In this document: piece after piece, positions 39,956 through 49,096 of the stretch | Layout of the letters: every line of letters starts with the position of its first letter | Numbering within the stretch: position 1 is the first letter of the stretch | Source: Candidatus Fluviicola riflensis | GTDB lineage: Bacteria > Bacteroidota > Bacteroidia > Flavobacteriales_D > Crocinitomicaceae | Assembly: GCA_002243285.1 (NCBI GenBank) | Contig: CP022585.1 | Location: 2,840,641 to 2,904,640, forward strand | Reading direction: 5' to 3' | Length of the DNA: 64,000 nucleotides | Made by a program: the position numbers and the translations under genes | Notes under the pieces: model-generated | Told to the model about the DNA's origin: nothing | Databases searched by the model: none | The model's input: the letters and a program-made list of their open reading frames with translations, nothing else

Positions 39956-41502
39956 CAGAGAGCAATTTCATTATTATTAGCATCCAAAAAGCTGTATTCC
40001 AACAGATTCTGAGCTGTTACGCCCCTCACGTCGATCCACTTTTTGTATTTGAAGAACCATTTACGCTGCTTCGACATCACACCTTTTTTGAAGTAAGCCT
40101 CCAGATAAGGGTGCACGAGCAAGGTCAATTTCTTTTCTTTCCGATCCTGCAACAAGTAATTGAGGTTGTTCTCAATTTCTTCTGCATACAAGATCGAAGC
40201 TTGAATTTCGCCTGTTCCGTTGCAAGTAGGACACGTTTCAGACGTATTGATATCCGTTTCCGGACGCACACGCTGACGTGTAATTTCCACCACACCGAAT
40301 TTAGACGGAGGCAGGATATTGTGTTTCGCACGGTCCGACTTCATAAATTCCTTCAATTTCTCGAAAAGAATTTTGTTGTTTTCACGGTCGTGCATATCGA
40401 TAAAGTCGATACAAACAATACCACCCATATCGCGCAATTGCAATACACGGGCTATTTCCTCGGCAGCCTCGATATTCGTTGCCAATGCGTTCGATTCCTG
40501 GCCGTCGGCACCTTTACGGTTTCCGCTGTTCACATCCACCACGTGCATGGCTTCTGTGTGCTCAATAATCAGGTAACCACCGCTTTGCAACGGCACTTTT
40601 TTACCGAACATGGTCTTGATCTGCTTGCTGATTCCGAAACGCTCGAAGATGTCTAACTTACCGTCATACAACTTCAGGATTTTCTCACGTCCGGGAGCAA
40701 TTCCGCTGATGTATTCTTTCAATTCTCCCATGAGTTTTTCGTCGCTCACGTGGATGTTTGTAAAATCAGCGTTCAATAGGTCGCGCAGGATCGACGATGT
40801 TTTATCGATTTCTCCCAACACGCGTCGAGGTGGTTTTGCATTACGCAGATTTGCGTGCATGTTTTTCCACTTCTCGAGCAGATTGCGTAAATCCTGATCG
40901 ATAGCTTCTACCTTTTTGGTAGCAGCTACAGTACGGATGATTACACCGAAATTTTTTGGTTTGATATCCTCCATCAAATCACGCAAACGCTCGCGTTCTT
41001 CAGGCGATTTGATCTTTTGGGATATCGAAATTTTGTCCGAAAAAGGAACGAGCACCAAATATCGCCCGGCCAATGTAAGTTCTGCGCACAAACGCGGCCC
41101 CTTACTGGAAATAGGTTCTTTGGCTACTTGTACCAAAATCGGGGAAGATGTGGAGATTATATCCCCAATTTTTCCATCTTTTGGGATGTCTTTCTCTGAC
41201 TTGAAATACAACAAATCAGCGACGTTTTGCTTCCCGTGCAAGGTATCTCGTGTGAATTTATCCAACGATTGAAATTGCGGGCCCAAATCGAGGTAATGCA
41301 AAAATGCATCTTTCTCGTAACCCACATCTACAAAGGCTGCGTTGAGGCTTGGAACGACTTTTCGTACTTTTCCCAGGTAAATATCACCAACCGCAAAGTC
41401 GGTGTTTCCCTGTTCCTCGTGCAATTCAACCAATTTACCATCGCGTAGGAGAGCAAGCCAGACACCCGAAGGACGAGCATCTACAACAAGTTCTAAACTC
41501 AC
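39955..41502 (-). CDS. rng: Ribonuclease E/G
   Basis: 515 residues, RNase G-like length. The N-terminal S1 domain ([36 protein letters not shown]) leads into the catalytic region with MHVVDVNSG and [11 protein letters not shown] (the Mg-binding acidic residues). The zinc-link is CPTCNGTG, a CxxC pair. It processes rRNA and decays mRNA. It lacks RNase E's long C-terminal scaffold. It lies downstream of the 30-residue basic protein gene and HU, all on the minus strand. Confidence 0.94.
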   Translation of the reverse strand: MSLELVVDARPSGVWLALLRDGKLVELHEEQGNTDFAVGDIYLGKVRKVVPSLNAAFVDVGYEKDAFLHYLDLGPQFQSLDKFTRDTLHGKQNVADLLYFKSEKDIPKDGKIGDIISTSSPILVQVAKEPISSKGPRLCAELTLAGRYLVLVPFSDKISISQKIKSPEERERLRDLMEDIKPKNFGVIIRTVAATKKVEAIDQDLRNLLEKWKNMHANLRNAKPPRRVLGEIDKTSSILRDLLNADFTNIHVSDEKLMGELKEYISGIAPGREKILKLYDGKLDIFERFGISKQIKTMFGKKVPLQSGGYLIIEHTEAMHVVDVNSGNRKGADGQESNALATNIEAAEEIARVLQLRDMGGIVCIDFIDMHDRENNKILFEKLKEFMKSDRAKHNILPPSKFGVVEITRQRVRPETDINTSETCPTCNGTGEIQASILYAEEIENNLNYLLQDRKEKKLTLLVHPYLEAYFKKGVMSKQRKWFFKYKKWIDVRGVTAQNLLEYSFLDANNNEIAL

Positions 41503-41532
41503 GAAAGTATAATTAGAAAGTGACTAAAACAG

Positions 41533-41562
41533 AAAAACTTAGTAGGCGCTTACCTACTAAGT
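41533..41562 (-). terminator. Hairpin terminator on the minus strand after the 30-residue gene
   Basis: Arms ACTTAGTAGG (41537-41546) and CCTACTAAGT (41553-41562) form a 10-bp stem. On the minus strand it is followed by TTTTTCTGTTTT. It lies between the 30-residue basic gene and RNase E/G. Confidence 0.7.
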
Positions 41563-41584
41563 TCTCTGAACTTCTTAAAGAAAA

Positions 41585-41677
41585 TTATTTCTTCTTCTTA
41601 TGACGGTTTTTTCTTAGTCGTTTCTTACGCTTGTGCGTGGCCATCTTATGTCTTTTTCTTTTTTTACCGCTTGGCAT
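41585..41677 (-). CDS. 30-residue highly basic protein (possible small ribosomal protein)
   Basis: A 31-codon frame, ATG to TAA, gives MPSGKKRKRHKMATHKRKKR and then a Lys/Arg-rich tail ending KKKK; about two thirds of residues are basic. The size and composition match small ribosomal proteins. Many Flavobacteriia carry such a gene next to rng and hup. A small protein named bL38 was reported in the Flavobacterium johnsoniae ribosome, and this could be it, but I cannot confirm the sequence match. It has its own terminator. Confidence 0.65.
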   Translation of the reverse strand: MPSGKKRKRHKMATHKRKKRLRKNRHKKKK

Positions 41678-41816
41678 AGCAATGTTATTTATGGTTATTA
41701 ATACTGTTATTACAATTCAATAGCTTCTAAAATGAAGCACTCCCGTCGATTAAACAGGAGTGCAAAGATATAAAAATAAGTTTTTCCACATCGGGTTGAT
41801 GCGAAAAAGACGGAAA

Positions 41817-42107
41817 TTATTTCACTACTACCTTATTTTTCACTTCCTCAACAAACGTTTTTGCCGGTTTGAAAGAAGGAATATTGTGTGCTGGAATAAT
41901 GATCGTGGTATTTTTAGAAATATTACGACCTGTTTTCTCCGCTCTCACCTTCACTACGAAGCTTCCGAAACCTCTCAAATAAACATTCTCATTTTTAGCA
42001 AGAGAACTTTTAATGGAAGTCATGAATGCTTCAACAGCTTTCTGCACTTCGTTTCTTTCCAACCCTGTCTCCTCTGCGATTTCAGCAACAATATCTGCCT
42101 TTGTCAT
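41817..42107 (-). CDS. HU family DNA-binding protein
   Basis: 96 residues from MTKADIVAEIAEETGLERNEV, the standard N-terminus; a longer frame starting upstream at 42152 adds non-homologous residues and is rejected. The beta-arm region reads FGSFVVKVRAEKTGRNISKNTTIIIPAHNIPSFKPAK. HU/IHF proteins bend and compact DNA as dimers. The gene is divergent from mutY with a 107-bp gap. Confidence 0.92.
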   Translation of the reverse strand: MTKADIVAEIAEETGLERNEVQKAVEAFMTSIKSSLAKNENVYLRGFGSFVVKVRAEKTGRNISKNTTIIIPAHNIPSFKPAKTFVEEVKNKVVVK

Positions 42108-42149
42108 TTTACTTGTATTAAAGATTTTCAACAATTTGATTTTCAAGCG

Positions 42150-42157
42150 CAAAAGTA
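42150..42157 (-). promoter_or_regulatory. -7 promoter box for the HU gene
   Basis: On the minus strand TACTTTTG matches TAnnTTTG exactly, 42 bp upstream of the HU start codon. No TTTG is present at the -33 position, so the promoter may be weak or rely on another factor. Confidence 0.45.
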
Positions 42158-42214
42158 GTTCGTTAAAAGCGTTTATTTTTGCTTTCGATGATTTTTTATT
42201 AATTTTTTCCCTAA

Positions 42215-43243
42215 ATGGCTGATTTTGTTCTACAAATTACCGAATGGTACAGACTAAATGCTCGGACGCTTCCCTGGAGGGAAACAAAAAATGCCTATTT
42301 CATTTGGTTGTCGGAAGTAATTTTGCAACAAACGAGGGTCGATCAGGGGATGAAATACTATTTGTCTTTCGTTACCTATTTTCCAACGGTTGAACAACTC
42401 GCTCATGCCGATGAAGAACAGGTTTTGAAGCTGTGGCAAGGGCTCGGTTATTATTCCCGTGCCCGCAACCTGCACAAAACAGCTCAACAGGTTACGGAAC
42501 AATTTAACGGTGCTTTTCCCGCTTCTTATGAGCAATTGCTTTCACTGAAAGGCGTCGGCCCCTATACTGCCGCCGCAATCGCTTCTTTTGCCTTTGATTT
42601 GCCGCACGCTGTGGTCGATGGAAATGTTTACCGCATTCTGAGCCGCTATTTCGGGATCGATTTACCGATCGACTCAACCGAAGGAAAAAAAACATTCCAG
42701 GAATTGGCTTCAGAATTGATTCCGGTGAGTGATCCGGCGCTTTTCAATCAAGCGGTAATGGAATTCGGAGCTTTGCAATGCACGCCTGCCAATCCTTCCT
42801 GCGAAACCTGTGTGTTAGTAGAAAATTGTGCTTCCGGAAAGAATGAACGATGGAAAGAGCGCCCTGTCAAATCGAAAAAAACAGCGGTTCGCGATCGCTT
42901 TTTCCATTATTTCCACATCGAACATGAAGGAAAAATAGCTGTCAAAAAACGCGTGGATAAAGACGTTTGGCAGCATTTGTATGAATTCCCGATGATTGAA
43001 ACACTTTCTGAAGAATTACTGGAAACGGACCTTGCACAATTTCCGGTCCGTGATATGGATTTCGCAACGGTTTCTTCGTCGAAACACATTTTGAGCCACC
43101 AGCGGATTTACGCAACGTTTCATCGGCTAACTGTTACAAAACCGAATGATTTAACCCATTTTGAAGCAAACGACATTAGTTCTTTTCATGAATTACCGAT
43201 TCATCGTTTGATGCACAGATATGTTGAAAAGTACATGGATTAA
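42215..43243 (+). CDS. mutY: A/G-specific adenine DNA glycosylase MutY
   Basis: 342 residues. The catalytic Glu region SEVILQQTRVDQ, the helix-hairpin-helix SLKGVGPYTAAAIASFAF, VVDGNVYRILSRYF with the catalytic Asp, and the iron-sulfur cluster Cys set (C-x6-C-x2-C-x5-C in CTPANPSCETCVLVENC) are all intact. A NUDIX-like C-terminal domain for 8-oxoG recognition follows. It removes A mispaired with 8-oxoguanine. It heads mutY-ssb-gldE-gldD, the standard order in gliding Bacteroidota. Confidence 0.95.
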   Translation: MADFVLQITEWYRLNARTLPWRETKNAYFIWLSEVILQQTRVDQGMKYYLSFVTYFPTVEQLAHADEEQVLKLWQGLGYYSRARNLHKTAQQVTEQFNGAFPASYEQLLSLKGVGPYTAAAIASFAFDLPHAVVDGNVYRILSRYFGIDLPIDSTEGKKTFQELASELIPVSDPALFNQAVMEFGALQCTPANPSCETCVLVENCASGKNERWKERPVKSKKTAVRDRFFHYFHIEHEGKIAVKKRVDKDVWQHLYEFPMIETLSEELLETDLAQFPVRDMDFATVSSSKHILSHQRIYATFHRLTVTKPNDLTHFEANDISSFHELPIHRLMHRYVEKYMD

Positions 43244-43267
43244 ATACTGATTCATGTTTTTCCCCTC

Positions 43268-43411
43268 CCACAGATACACAGATTTTTGCGTGCCTAACGG
43301 ACACGCTTAAATTCTATTCATTATAACTGTTTATTTTTGTGTGGCGAGGGCGTTAGCCGAGCTAAATCTGTGCATCTGTGGTGAAAAACAGTGTATCGGC
43401 TAGCCGATACA
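43268..43411. repeat. CCACAGAT hairpin with GTATCGGCTAGCCGATAC palindrome
   Basis: Arms CCACAGATACACAGAT (43268-43283) and ATCTGTGCATCTGTGG (43366-43381) pair with one mismatch. The inner GCCTAACGG and CGTTAGCC pair again. The 20-bp palindrome TGTATCGGCTAGCCGATACA lies at 43392-43411. This is the second copy of the element at 33482-33667. It sits between mutY and ssb. Confidence 0.75.
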
Positions 43412-43450
43412 AGACCATCAGATAAATTCTCCTCAAAACCTATTTTTCTT

Positions 43451-43458
43451 TATATTTG
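43451..43458 (+). promoter_or_regulatory. -7 box 5 bp upstream of ssb (possible leaderless promoter)
   Basis: TATATTTG matches TAnnTTTG and ends 5 bp before the ssb ATG at 43464, so transcription would start at about the start codon. There is no clear -33 TTTG. Confidence 0.4.
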
Positions 43459-43463
43459 TAAGT

Positions 43464-43913
43464 ATGGCAGGCAGTGTAAATAAAGTGATTTTGATTGGGA
43501 ATCTGGGAAAAGATCCTGAAATCCGGCGATTAGAAAACGGTGTCGTTGTGGCGAACTTTCCACTTGCTACTTCCGAAACTTTTGTTGATAAAGTCACTGG
43601 TGAACGTCGCGAAACGACCGATTGGCACACGATTGTGTTATGGCGTGGTTTGGCTGAAGTTGCCGAAAAATATGCGCGAAAAGGCCAGAAAATTTACGTG
43701 GAAGGAAAATTGAAAAACCGTTCCTGGCAGGATAAAGACGGAAACACCCGTTACACAACCGAAGTTTTGGGTGAATCCATGACGTTATTGACTCCGAAAA
43801 GCGAAAATGACCGTCCGGCACAAACCAACACACCTCCCTATCCTACGGAACCGGGTTCAAACCCAAGCCCGATGGATTTGAACGTCAACTTTGAAGACGA
43901 TTTACCATTTTAA
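43464..43913 (+). CDS. ssb: Single-stranded DNA-binding protein
   Basis: 149 residues. The OB-fold begins AGSVNKVILIGNLGKDPEIRRLENG and includes ETTDWHTIVLWRGLAEVAEKYARKGQKIYVEGKLKNRSWQDKDG. The C-terminal tail is disordered and ends in the acidic DDLPF, the partner-binding tip. It coats single-stranded DNA in replication and repair. It is followed 3 bp later by gldE. Confidence 0.95.
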   Translation: MAGSVNKVILIGNLGKDPEIRRLENGVVVANFPLATSETFVDKVTGERRETTDWHTIVLWRGLAEVAEKYARKGQKIYVEGKLKNRSWQDKDGNTRYTTEVLGESMTLLTPKSENDRPAQTNTPPYPTEPGSNPSPMDLNVNFEDDLPF

Positions 43914-43916
43914 ACT

Positions 43917-45245
43917 ATGGCAGAACCACTCAGTAGCGACCCTGTTCCCGTCATCACGCAGTCTGAAATGTACGTTTCCGACTGGATGTTCTACATCATC
44001 ACGTTATTACTTCTTTTCGGTTGTTCTGCACTCCTTTCAGCTTCGGAAGTCGCTTTTTTTGCTTTGAGTCCATCCGATAAAGATGACTTAAAAGCAGACG
44101 GAACCCGCAGAAGTAAGCAAACCTTAAACCTGCTTGATAAACCGAAAGATGTATTGGCAACGATTCTCATTACCAATAACATGGTGAATGTCTGTATCAT
44201 CATCATTTCCACCGGATTTATTGATCAATTGTATCCCATTCAAAACGACAATCACACTATTCGGTTCCTGATCGAGGTCATAGGCATTACGCTACTGCTC
44301 TTGTTGCTAGGCGAAGTCGCCCCGAAAATTTACGCTTCCCGCAATACCAAATTTACCGCGCGTTTCATGGCCCCGGCGTTGACGTTACTGAACATCCTCC
44401 CTCCCATTTCGTGGATCCGCATGTTTTTGGTTTCAGGCACTAATCTCATCAGACGTCGTGCAGGAAAGCGCGGTATCAATCTTTCTTCCGATGATTTGGA
44501 ACAGGCTTTGGCGCTTACCAAAGAAGAAAGTACTTCCGACGAGGAGCATCGTATTTTGGAGGGAATCATCAAATTCGGGAATACAGACGTTAAACAGATT
44601 ATGTGTTACCGCCAGGAAGCAGTTGCCATTTCAAATGAATCGACTTTTCCTGAAGTACTCGAAGTGATTTTAGAAGCAGGTTATTCCCGCATTCCGGTGT
44701 ATGAAACCTCATTCGATAACGTGATTGGAATTCTCTATATCAAAGACTTATTGCCATTTCTCAGCGATGAACAATATGATTGGAAACAGCTCATCCGCAA
44801 ACCTTATTTTGTTCCCGAAAACAAGAAAATAGACGATTTGCTGAAAGAATTCCAGGGAATGAAAATGCACATGGCCATCGTAGTGGATGAATACGGCGGC
44901 TCGAACGGTTTGGTAACACTGGAAGACGTACTGGAAGAAATTGTGGGTGATATTACCGACGAATTCGATGATGACGAGATTGTTTACACGAAAATCGACG
45001 ACAATGCCTATTTGTTTGAAGGCCGCACTGCTCTCGTTGACTTTTACAAAGTCATGAACCTCGACGGAAAGGAATTTGAAACCAACAAAGGCGAAGCCGA
45101 TACCCTGGGCGGTTTTGTAACCGAACATGCCGGACGCATTCTTAGAAATAATGAATACATTCGTTTCGACGGACTAAAACTCATCGTAGAATCGTCTGAC
45201 AAACGTCGTATTAAAATGATCAAAGCCGTAATAGAAAATGACTAA
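43917..45245 (+). CDS. gldE: Gliding motility-associated protein GldE (CNNM/CBS/CorC type)
   Basis: 442 residues. A DUF21/CNNM membrane domain (four helices, residues ~25-210) is followed by a CBS pair (ILEGIIKFGNTDVKQIMC...YSRIPVYETSFDNVIGILYIKDLLPF) and a C-terminal CorC/HlyC domain (ALVDFYKVMNLDGKEF...GGFVTEHAGRI). GldE works with GldD in gliding and type IX secretion in Flavobacteria. It overlaps gldD by 8 bp, and the pair follows ssb as in other gliders. Confidence 0.93.
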   Translation: MAEPLSSDPVPVITQSEMYVSDWMFYIITLLLLFGCSALLSASEVAFFALSPSDKDDLKADGTRRSKQTLNLLDKPKDVLATILITNNMVNVCIIIISTGFIDQLYPIQNDNHTIRFLIEVIGITLLLLLLGEVAPKIYASRNTKFTARFMAPALTLLNILPPISWIRMFLVSGTNLIRRRAGKRGINLSSDDLEQALALTKEESTSDEEHRILEGIIKFGNTDVKQIMCYRQEAVAISNESTFPEVLEVILEAGYSRIPVYETSFDNVIGILYIKDLLPFLSDEQYDWKQLIRKPYFVPENKKIDDLLKEFQGMKMHMAIVVDEYGGSNGLVTLEDVLEEIVGDITDEFDDDEIVYTKIDDNAYLFEGRTALVDFYKVMNLDGKEFETNKGEADTLGGFVTEHAGRILRNNEYIRFDGLKLIVESSDKRRIKMIKAVIEND

Positions 45246-45825
45246 TTTCCGTATTTCCCAACTCATATCCATCCTTCTGCTTTTGTTTGTAATAGCGGCC
45301 TGCGGCGATGAAATGCCCATTCCTAAACCGCCGACATATCTGCGTACCGATTTTCCGAAACACACCTACAAACGTACCAACCTGGATTGTCCGTATAGTT
45401 TTGAATTGTCGGAAGCGTATAACTACAATCCAGTGATGGAAAATGGTTTTCGTACTTGTCATTTGGATATCAACCTGGGACAACTCAACGGCGTGATCAA
45501 TTTTTCGTACATCGAAATGGAACATCCGCTAAAAGACTACATCGATTATTCCCTCAACAAAGTGGAAGAACACAAAGTGAAAGCCGATGCCATTGAAGAC
45601 AAACAATTCCTTGATCCTGAAAAACGCGTGTTCGGTACATTCTTCGAACTCAAAGGAAATGTAGCCTCGCCGTTTCAGTTTTACCTCACTGATTCCAACA
45701 AGCGGTTTGTGAGCGCGGTAGTTTATTTCAATGCCCGCCCCAATTACGATTCATTGCGTCCAAGTTTGGAATACCTGAAACAGGACTTGATGCATTTGGT
45801 GGAGACGTTTGAGTGGAAGAAATAA
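45238..45825 (+). CDS. gldD: Gliding motility lipoprotein GldD
   Basis: 195 residues. A lipoprotein signal (ISILLLLFVIAAC) is followed by GDEMPIPKPPTYLRTDFPKHTYKRTNLDCPYSFELSEAYNY, the GldD hallmark. GldD is a membrane lipoprotein needed for gliding and T9SS function in Flavobacterium. It is translationally coupled to gldE (8-bp overlap). No obvious oddities. Confidence 0.94.
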   Translation: MTNFRISQLISILLLLFVIAACGDEMPIPKPPTYLRTDFPKHTYKRTNLDCPYSFELSEAYNYNPVMENGFRTCHLDINLGQLNGVINFSYIEMEHPLKDYIDYSLNKVEEHKVKADAIEDKQFLDPEKRVFGTFFELKGNVASPFQFYLTDSNKRFVSAVVYFNARPNYDSLRPSLEYLKQDLMHLVETFEWKK

Positions 45826-45883
45826 CCAACGGAAAAATTAACTTCTTATAAAGCACTGATTTTTAAGCTGTTTTATTTTTGAA

Positions 45884-45903
45884 TGTTCGCAATATTGCGA
45901 ACA
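45884..45903. repeat. 20-bp perfect palindrome, ACGTAATATTGC-related
   Basis: TGTTCGCAATATTGCGAACA is self-complementary over its full length and contains the GCAATATTGC core found in the longer hairpins at 1217, 12257 and 55710. A second small palindrome, ATTCGCGAAT, follows within 30 bp. The remaining ~220 bp of this intergenic gap show nothing else. Confidence 0.6.
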
Positions 45904-46069
45904 CTCAAATTTTCGAATTCGCGAATTTCGGCTCGTTTTTTTTACCAATCTCCGTTGTTTCAGAGCAAAGTCACTGATTAAGAAAGTCTGCTTCGCAACG
46001 CCATCAATAAAAATTGTCACTCTTCTCAGATTTCCGTAAATTTATCCGAACATATATGCTAGAACTATT

Positions 46070-48421
46070 ATGAAAAAATTACTCCTGGTAGCATCTCTCT
46101 CCCTTTCGATGTTATCACATGCTCAGGAATACTCCCGGGCGAAAGTCCTCACCGACAGCAGAGGTCTCCAAACTCTTGCAGAATTAGGAATAGCGGTTGA
46201 TCACGGTACCGTAAAACGCGAAACTTTCTTTATCAGCGATTTTTCTGCAGATGAAATCGCATTCATCAGAAATGCCGGCTACGAAGTCGAAATCCTCATT
46301 CCGGACGTAAAACAGTATTACGTAAATCGCAATGCGACACAAACGGAATCTTCGCGCAACGCGGGCTGTTCAGGCCAGCAAGGAGGCACAGATTTTATTC
46401 CGGAAGTACCTGTCAATTTCAACCTCGGAACAATGGGTGGTTTTTACAAGTACCAGGAATTCATCGACGAAATCGACGCAATGGCTGCACAATACCCGAA
46501 TCTCATTACGGTAAAAGATACGATCAGCACATTTTTAAGTCATGAAAATCGTCCTATCTATTACATGCGAATGTCTGACAACGCAAATACAGACGAAAGC
46601 GAACCAGAAATTCTGTATACATCCATTCACCACGCCCGTGAACCTAATTCACTCTCGGAGGTGATTTTTTACATGTGGTATTTGCTGGAAAACTACGACA
46701 ACAGTGAAGAAATTCAGTTTTTGCTCGACAATACAGAATTGTACTTTGTGCCGATGATTAATCCTGACGGTTACATTTACAATGAAACAACTGACCCGAA
46801 CGGGGGCGGAATGTGGCGTAAAAACCGCAGGAACAATGGCGGAAGTTATGGTGTAGATTTAAATCGAAATTATTCGTACCAATGGGGAACCACCGGTATC
46901 AGCATGACTCCTTCGGCTGACACATATCCCGGAACAGCAGCATTTACCGAACCGGAAACACAAGCCATGAAATGGTTGTGTGAAAACCGCGATTTTGTAT
47001 TTGCATTCAATGCGCATACATATGCAGATGATATTCTTCACCCGGTCGGAACTACAGTTGCCGAATTTGCCGATGATCATGATTATTTCCAAGCGTTTAC
47101 CGGACACATGGTTCTTTATAACGGTTATGGCCACAAAAAAAGTTCGGATTTGTATCCTGCTTCGGGTGATTCGGATGATTACATGTATAAAGTAGATACG
47201 GTCCAAAAGCCGAAAATCTTTGCCATGACACCTGAAATCGGTAGTGACGGCGACGGATTCTGGCCTGCATCAGCTGACATTACCGGAATTTGCCAGGAAA
47301 TGGTATTCTCCAACCTCATCTTGTCGCATTTGGCCCACAAATACATTGTTGTAACGGATACCGATCCTTCAACGGTTGAAACGATGACCGGAAACTTCAA
47401 TCATACAGCTTATCGTTTAGGCCAGGAAAATGGCGCGGTTACTGTTTCCATCGAAGCGCTTGAAGGGATTCAAAGTGTCGGAAGTGGCATTTCTCACGAT
47501 TTGGCGATCATGGAAGAAGCCAACGGAGCGATTTCTTATACCCTTGATCCTGCGATTCAATACGGTGACATGATCCGTTATGTATTGAATACCGAATACG
47601 TTCTGTGGACGAAAAGAGATACGATTGTAAAAACATTCGGGTCGATTACCTCGCAGTTTATTGACGACGCTTCTACGATTGTGAACTGGACAGGAAACTG
47701 GAGCACTACGAGCAACGAATATGTTTCGCCGACAAAATCATTTACGGAGTCCCCTTCGGGCGATTACAACAACAGTACAACACGAACGTATACATTCAAC
47801 CAGGTAGTTGATTTGTCGCATGTGACGGAAGCGGCTGTGAATTATTACGCCAAATGGGAAATTGAAAGTGATTACGATTTCTGTCAGTTCCAGGTTTCTA
47901 CTGATGGTGGAACAACCTGGATTCCACAATGCGGTTTGTATACTAACATTGCGACCAGTGGGGACGGTGTTCAAACAATCGGCGAACCTGTTTACCATGG
48001 CGAACAAAGTTCCTGGGTGCTGGAAGAAATCAGCCTGAGCGATTACATCGGTGAGACGGATGTTCAAATGCGATTTATTTTGAAATCGGATGGTGGTGTT
48101 CGCATGGATGGTTTCTACTTCGACGATTTTGAATTGATGTATAACATTGATTACTCTGGCGTTGAAGAAAATGTATTGGATGCCAAAAGCATGCCTAACC
48201 CGGCGAATACGTATGCGCAGATTGCATTCGACCAACCGGTTTCAAATGGTTTGATCAGCGTTTACAGCATGGCCGGAGAATTGATTCACAGTGAAAAGAT
48301 AACCGATTTGACCAATAAGATTGTGTTGAACACCGCAAACTGGAGTGAAGGAATGTATACGGTAGTTGTTTCTGAAACTGCGCAGTTTATTTCGCCTGTA
48401 AAATTGGTTGTGGTTCATTAA
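46070..48421 (+). CDS. M14 zinc carboxypeptidase with T9SS sorting tail
   Basis: 783 residues. Signal peptide MKKLLLVASLSLSMLSHAQ. The M14 zinc site is in TSIHHAREPNS (His188 and Glu191 as H-x-x-E), with substrate residues in MWRKNRRNN and GVDLNRNYSYQWG, third zinc ligand His in FNAHTYADDILHPVG, and catalytic Glu in MTPEIGSDGDGFWP. The middle ~450-690 is beta-rich, and the C-terminal ~80 residues (SMPNPANTYAQIAF...EGMYTVVVSE) are a T9SS tail. It is an exported carboxypeptidase. Confidence 0.92.
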   Translation: MKKLLLVASLSLSMLSHAQEYSRAKVLTDSRGLQTLAELGIAVDHGTVKRETFFISDFSADEIAFIRNAGYEVEILIPDVKQYYVNRNATQTESSRNAGCSGQQGGTDFIPEVPVNFNLGTMGGFYKYQEFIDEIDAMAAQYPNLITVKDTISTFLSHENRPIYYMRMSDNANTDESEPEILYTSIHHAREPNSLSEVIFYMWYLLENYDNSEEIQFLLDNTELYFVPMINPDGYIYNETTDPNGGGMWRKNRRNNGGSYGVDLNRNYSYQWGTTGISMTPSADTYPGTAAFTEPETQAMKWLCENRDFVFAFNAHTYADDILHPVGTTVAEFADDHDYFQAFTGHMVLYNGYGHKKSSDLYPASGDSDDYMYKVDTVQKPKIFAMTPEIGSDGDGFWPASADITGICQEMVFSNLILSHLAHKYIVVTDTDPSTVETMTGNFNHTAYRLGQENGAVTVSIEALEGIQSVGSGISHDLAIMEEANGAISYTLDPAIQYGDMIRYVLNTEYVLWTKRDTIVKTFGSITSQFIDDASTIVNWTGNWSTTSNEYVSPTKSFTESPSGDYNNSTTRTYTFNQVVDLSHVTEAAVNYYAKWEIESDYDFCQFQVSTDGGTTWIPQCGLYTNIATSGDGVQTIGEPVYHGEQSSWVLEEISLSDYIGETDVQMRFILKSDGGVRMDGFYFDDFELMYNIDYSGVEENVLDAKSMPNPANTYAQIAFDQPVSNGLISVYSMAGELIHSEKITDLTNKIVLNTANWSEGMYTVVVSETAQFISPVKLVVVH

Positions 48422-48445
48422 GGTTTCGATCACAAAACAAGTTAA

Positions 48446-48471
48446 GGCCGTTCGAAAGAACGGTCTTTTTT
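48446..48471 (+). terminator. Rho-independent terminator after the carboxypeptidase gene
   Basis: Stem GGCCGTTC / GAACGGTC with loop GAAA, then six T, 25 bp after the stop codon. Confidence 0.85.
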
Positions 48472-48595
48472 GTTGCATTTAGCTAGGAATCCTAAAAGCG
48501 GTTTTTTGATTATCCGATTAAGTTGGAAAGTGGCGGAGTAAATTCCAAAGAGTTATTATGCTAGGTTTTTCATCCAAGACATATACACCCGGTTT

Positions 48596-48704
48596 TTTTG
48601 CCGCAGATTGCCCAGATGAACTCAGATGAAGAATGCTTATGCATTCTTTAGATAACGCATTAATCGACCAATAAATATCCATAAAAATCCAAGGCCATCT
48701 GTGG
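48596..48704. repeat. Degenerate CCACAGAT-type hairpin
   Basis: TGCCGCAGATTGCCCAGATG (48598 region) pairs with GGCCATCTGTGGC (ending near 48704). GAATGC-TTAT-GCATTC lies inside, as in the element at 34797. It lies in a 415-bp gap that otherwise holds only two terminators. Confidence 0.5.
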
Positions 48705-48775
48705 CCCAATTATTAAGGAATTAATTTTTGGAAACAGATCTACATGGTGTTTTCGGGAAAAATTATCATAGCAAA

Positions 48776-48802
48776 AAAGGCTGTCTGAATCAGACAGCCT
48801 TT
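48776..48802 (-). terminator. Terminator for the 63-residue gene on the minus strand
   Basis: A 13-bp perfect stem, AAAGGCTGTCTGA (48776-48788) and its complement (48790-48802), is followed on the minus strand by a T-run (the A-run at 48773-48778). It lies 35 bp beyond the stop codon of the minus-strand gene. Confidence 0.85.
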
Positions 48803-48836
48803 CAGGATTATACTTATTTGCAATGTGAGTTATGGA

Positions 48837-49028
48837 TTAATCAATCCACTTATCATCTTTCATTTCTCCGAGAATCACGACATCTTTTGTGCGTGAGTAA
48901 TCTTCTGCTGCAAGTAGCATTTGTTCACGTGTATCGCGGCGAATGCGTATGCCCTGAGACCCAGAGTTGCGCACTTCAATGTAGAATCCGTCGCGCAAAC
49001 GTGCTGGCTTTGTTGGAGGTCTTCCCAT
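48837..49028 (-). CDS. Small conserved protein, 63 residues
   Basis: The start region is MGRPPTKPARLRDGFYIEVR and the body ends VVILGEMKDDKWID. It has the feel of a small DNA-associated or regulatory protein conserved in Flavobacteriales, with a basic N-terminus and an acidic C-terminus. It has its own strong terminator, which supports it as a real gene. No domain recognised. Confidence 0.7.
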   Translation of the reverse strand: MGRPPTKPARLRDGFYIEVRNSGSQGIRIRRDTREQMLLAAEDYSRTKDVVILGEMKDDKWID

Positions 49029-49096
49029 GATGTTTGTAAAATTTCGTTCGACTAATATAGCAAAAGACTGATTGAAATGTTAAAAATTATGTTTTT

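Noticed and set aside
39922..40656. 244-codon frame on + antisense to RNase E/G
   Set aside because: The opposite strand carries the intact S1 domain and zinc-link motif; this frame has no signature.
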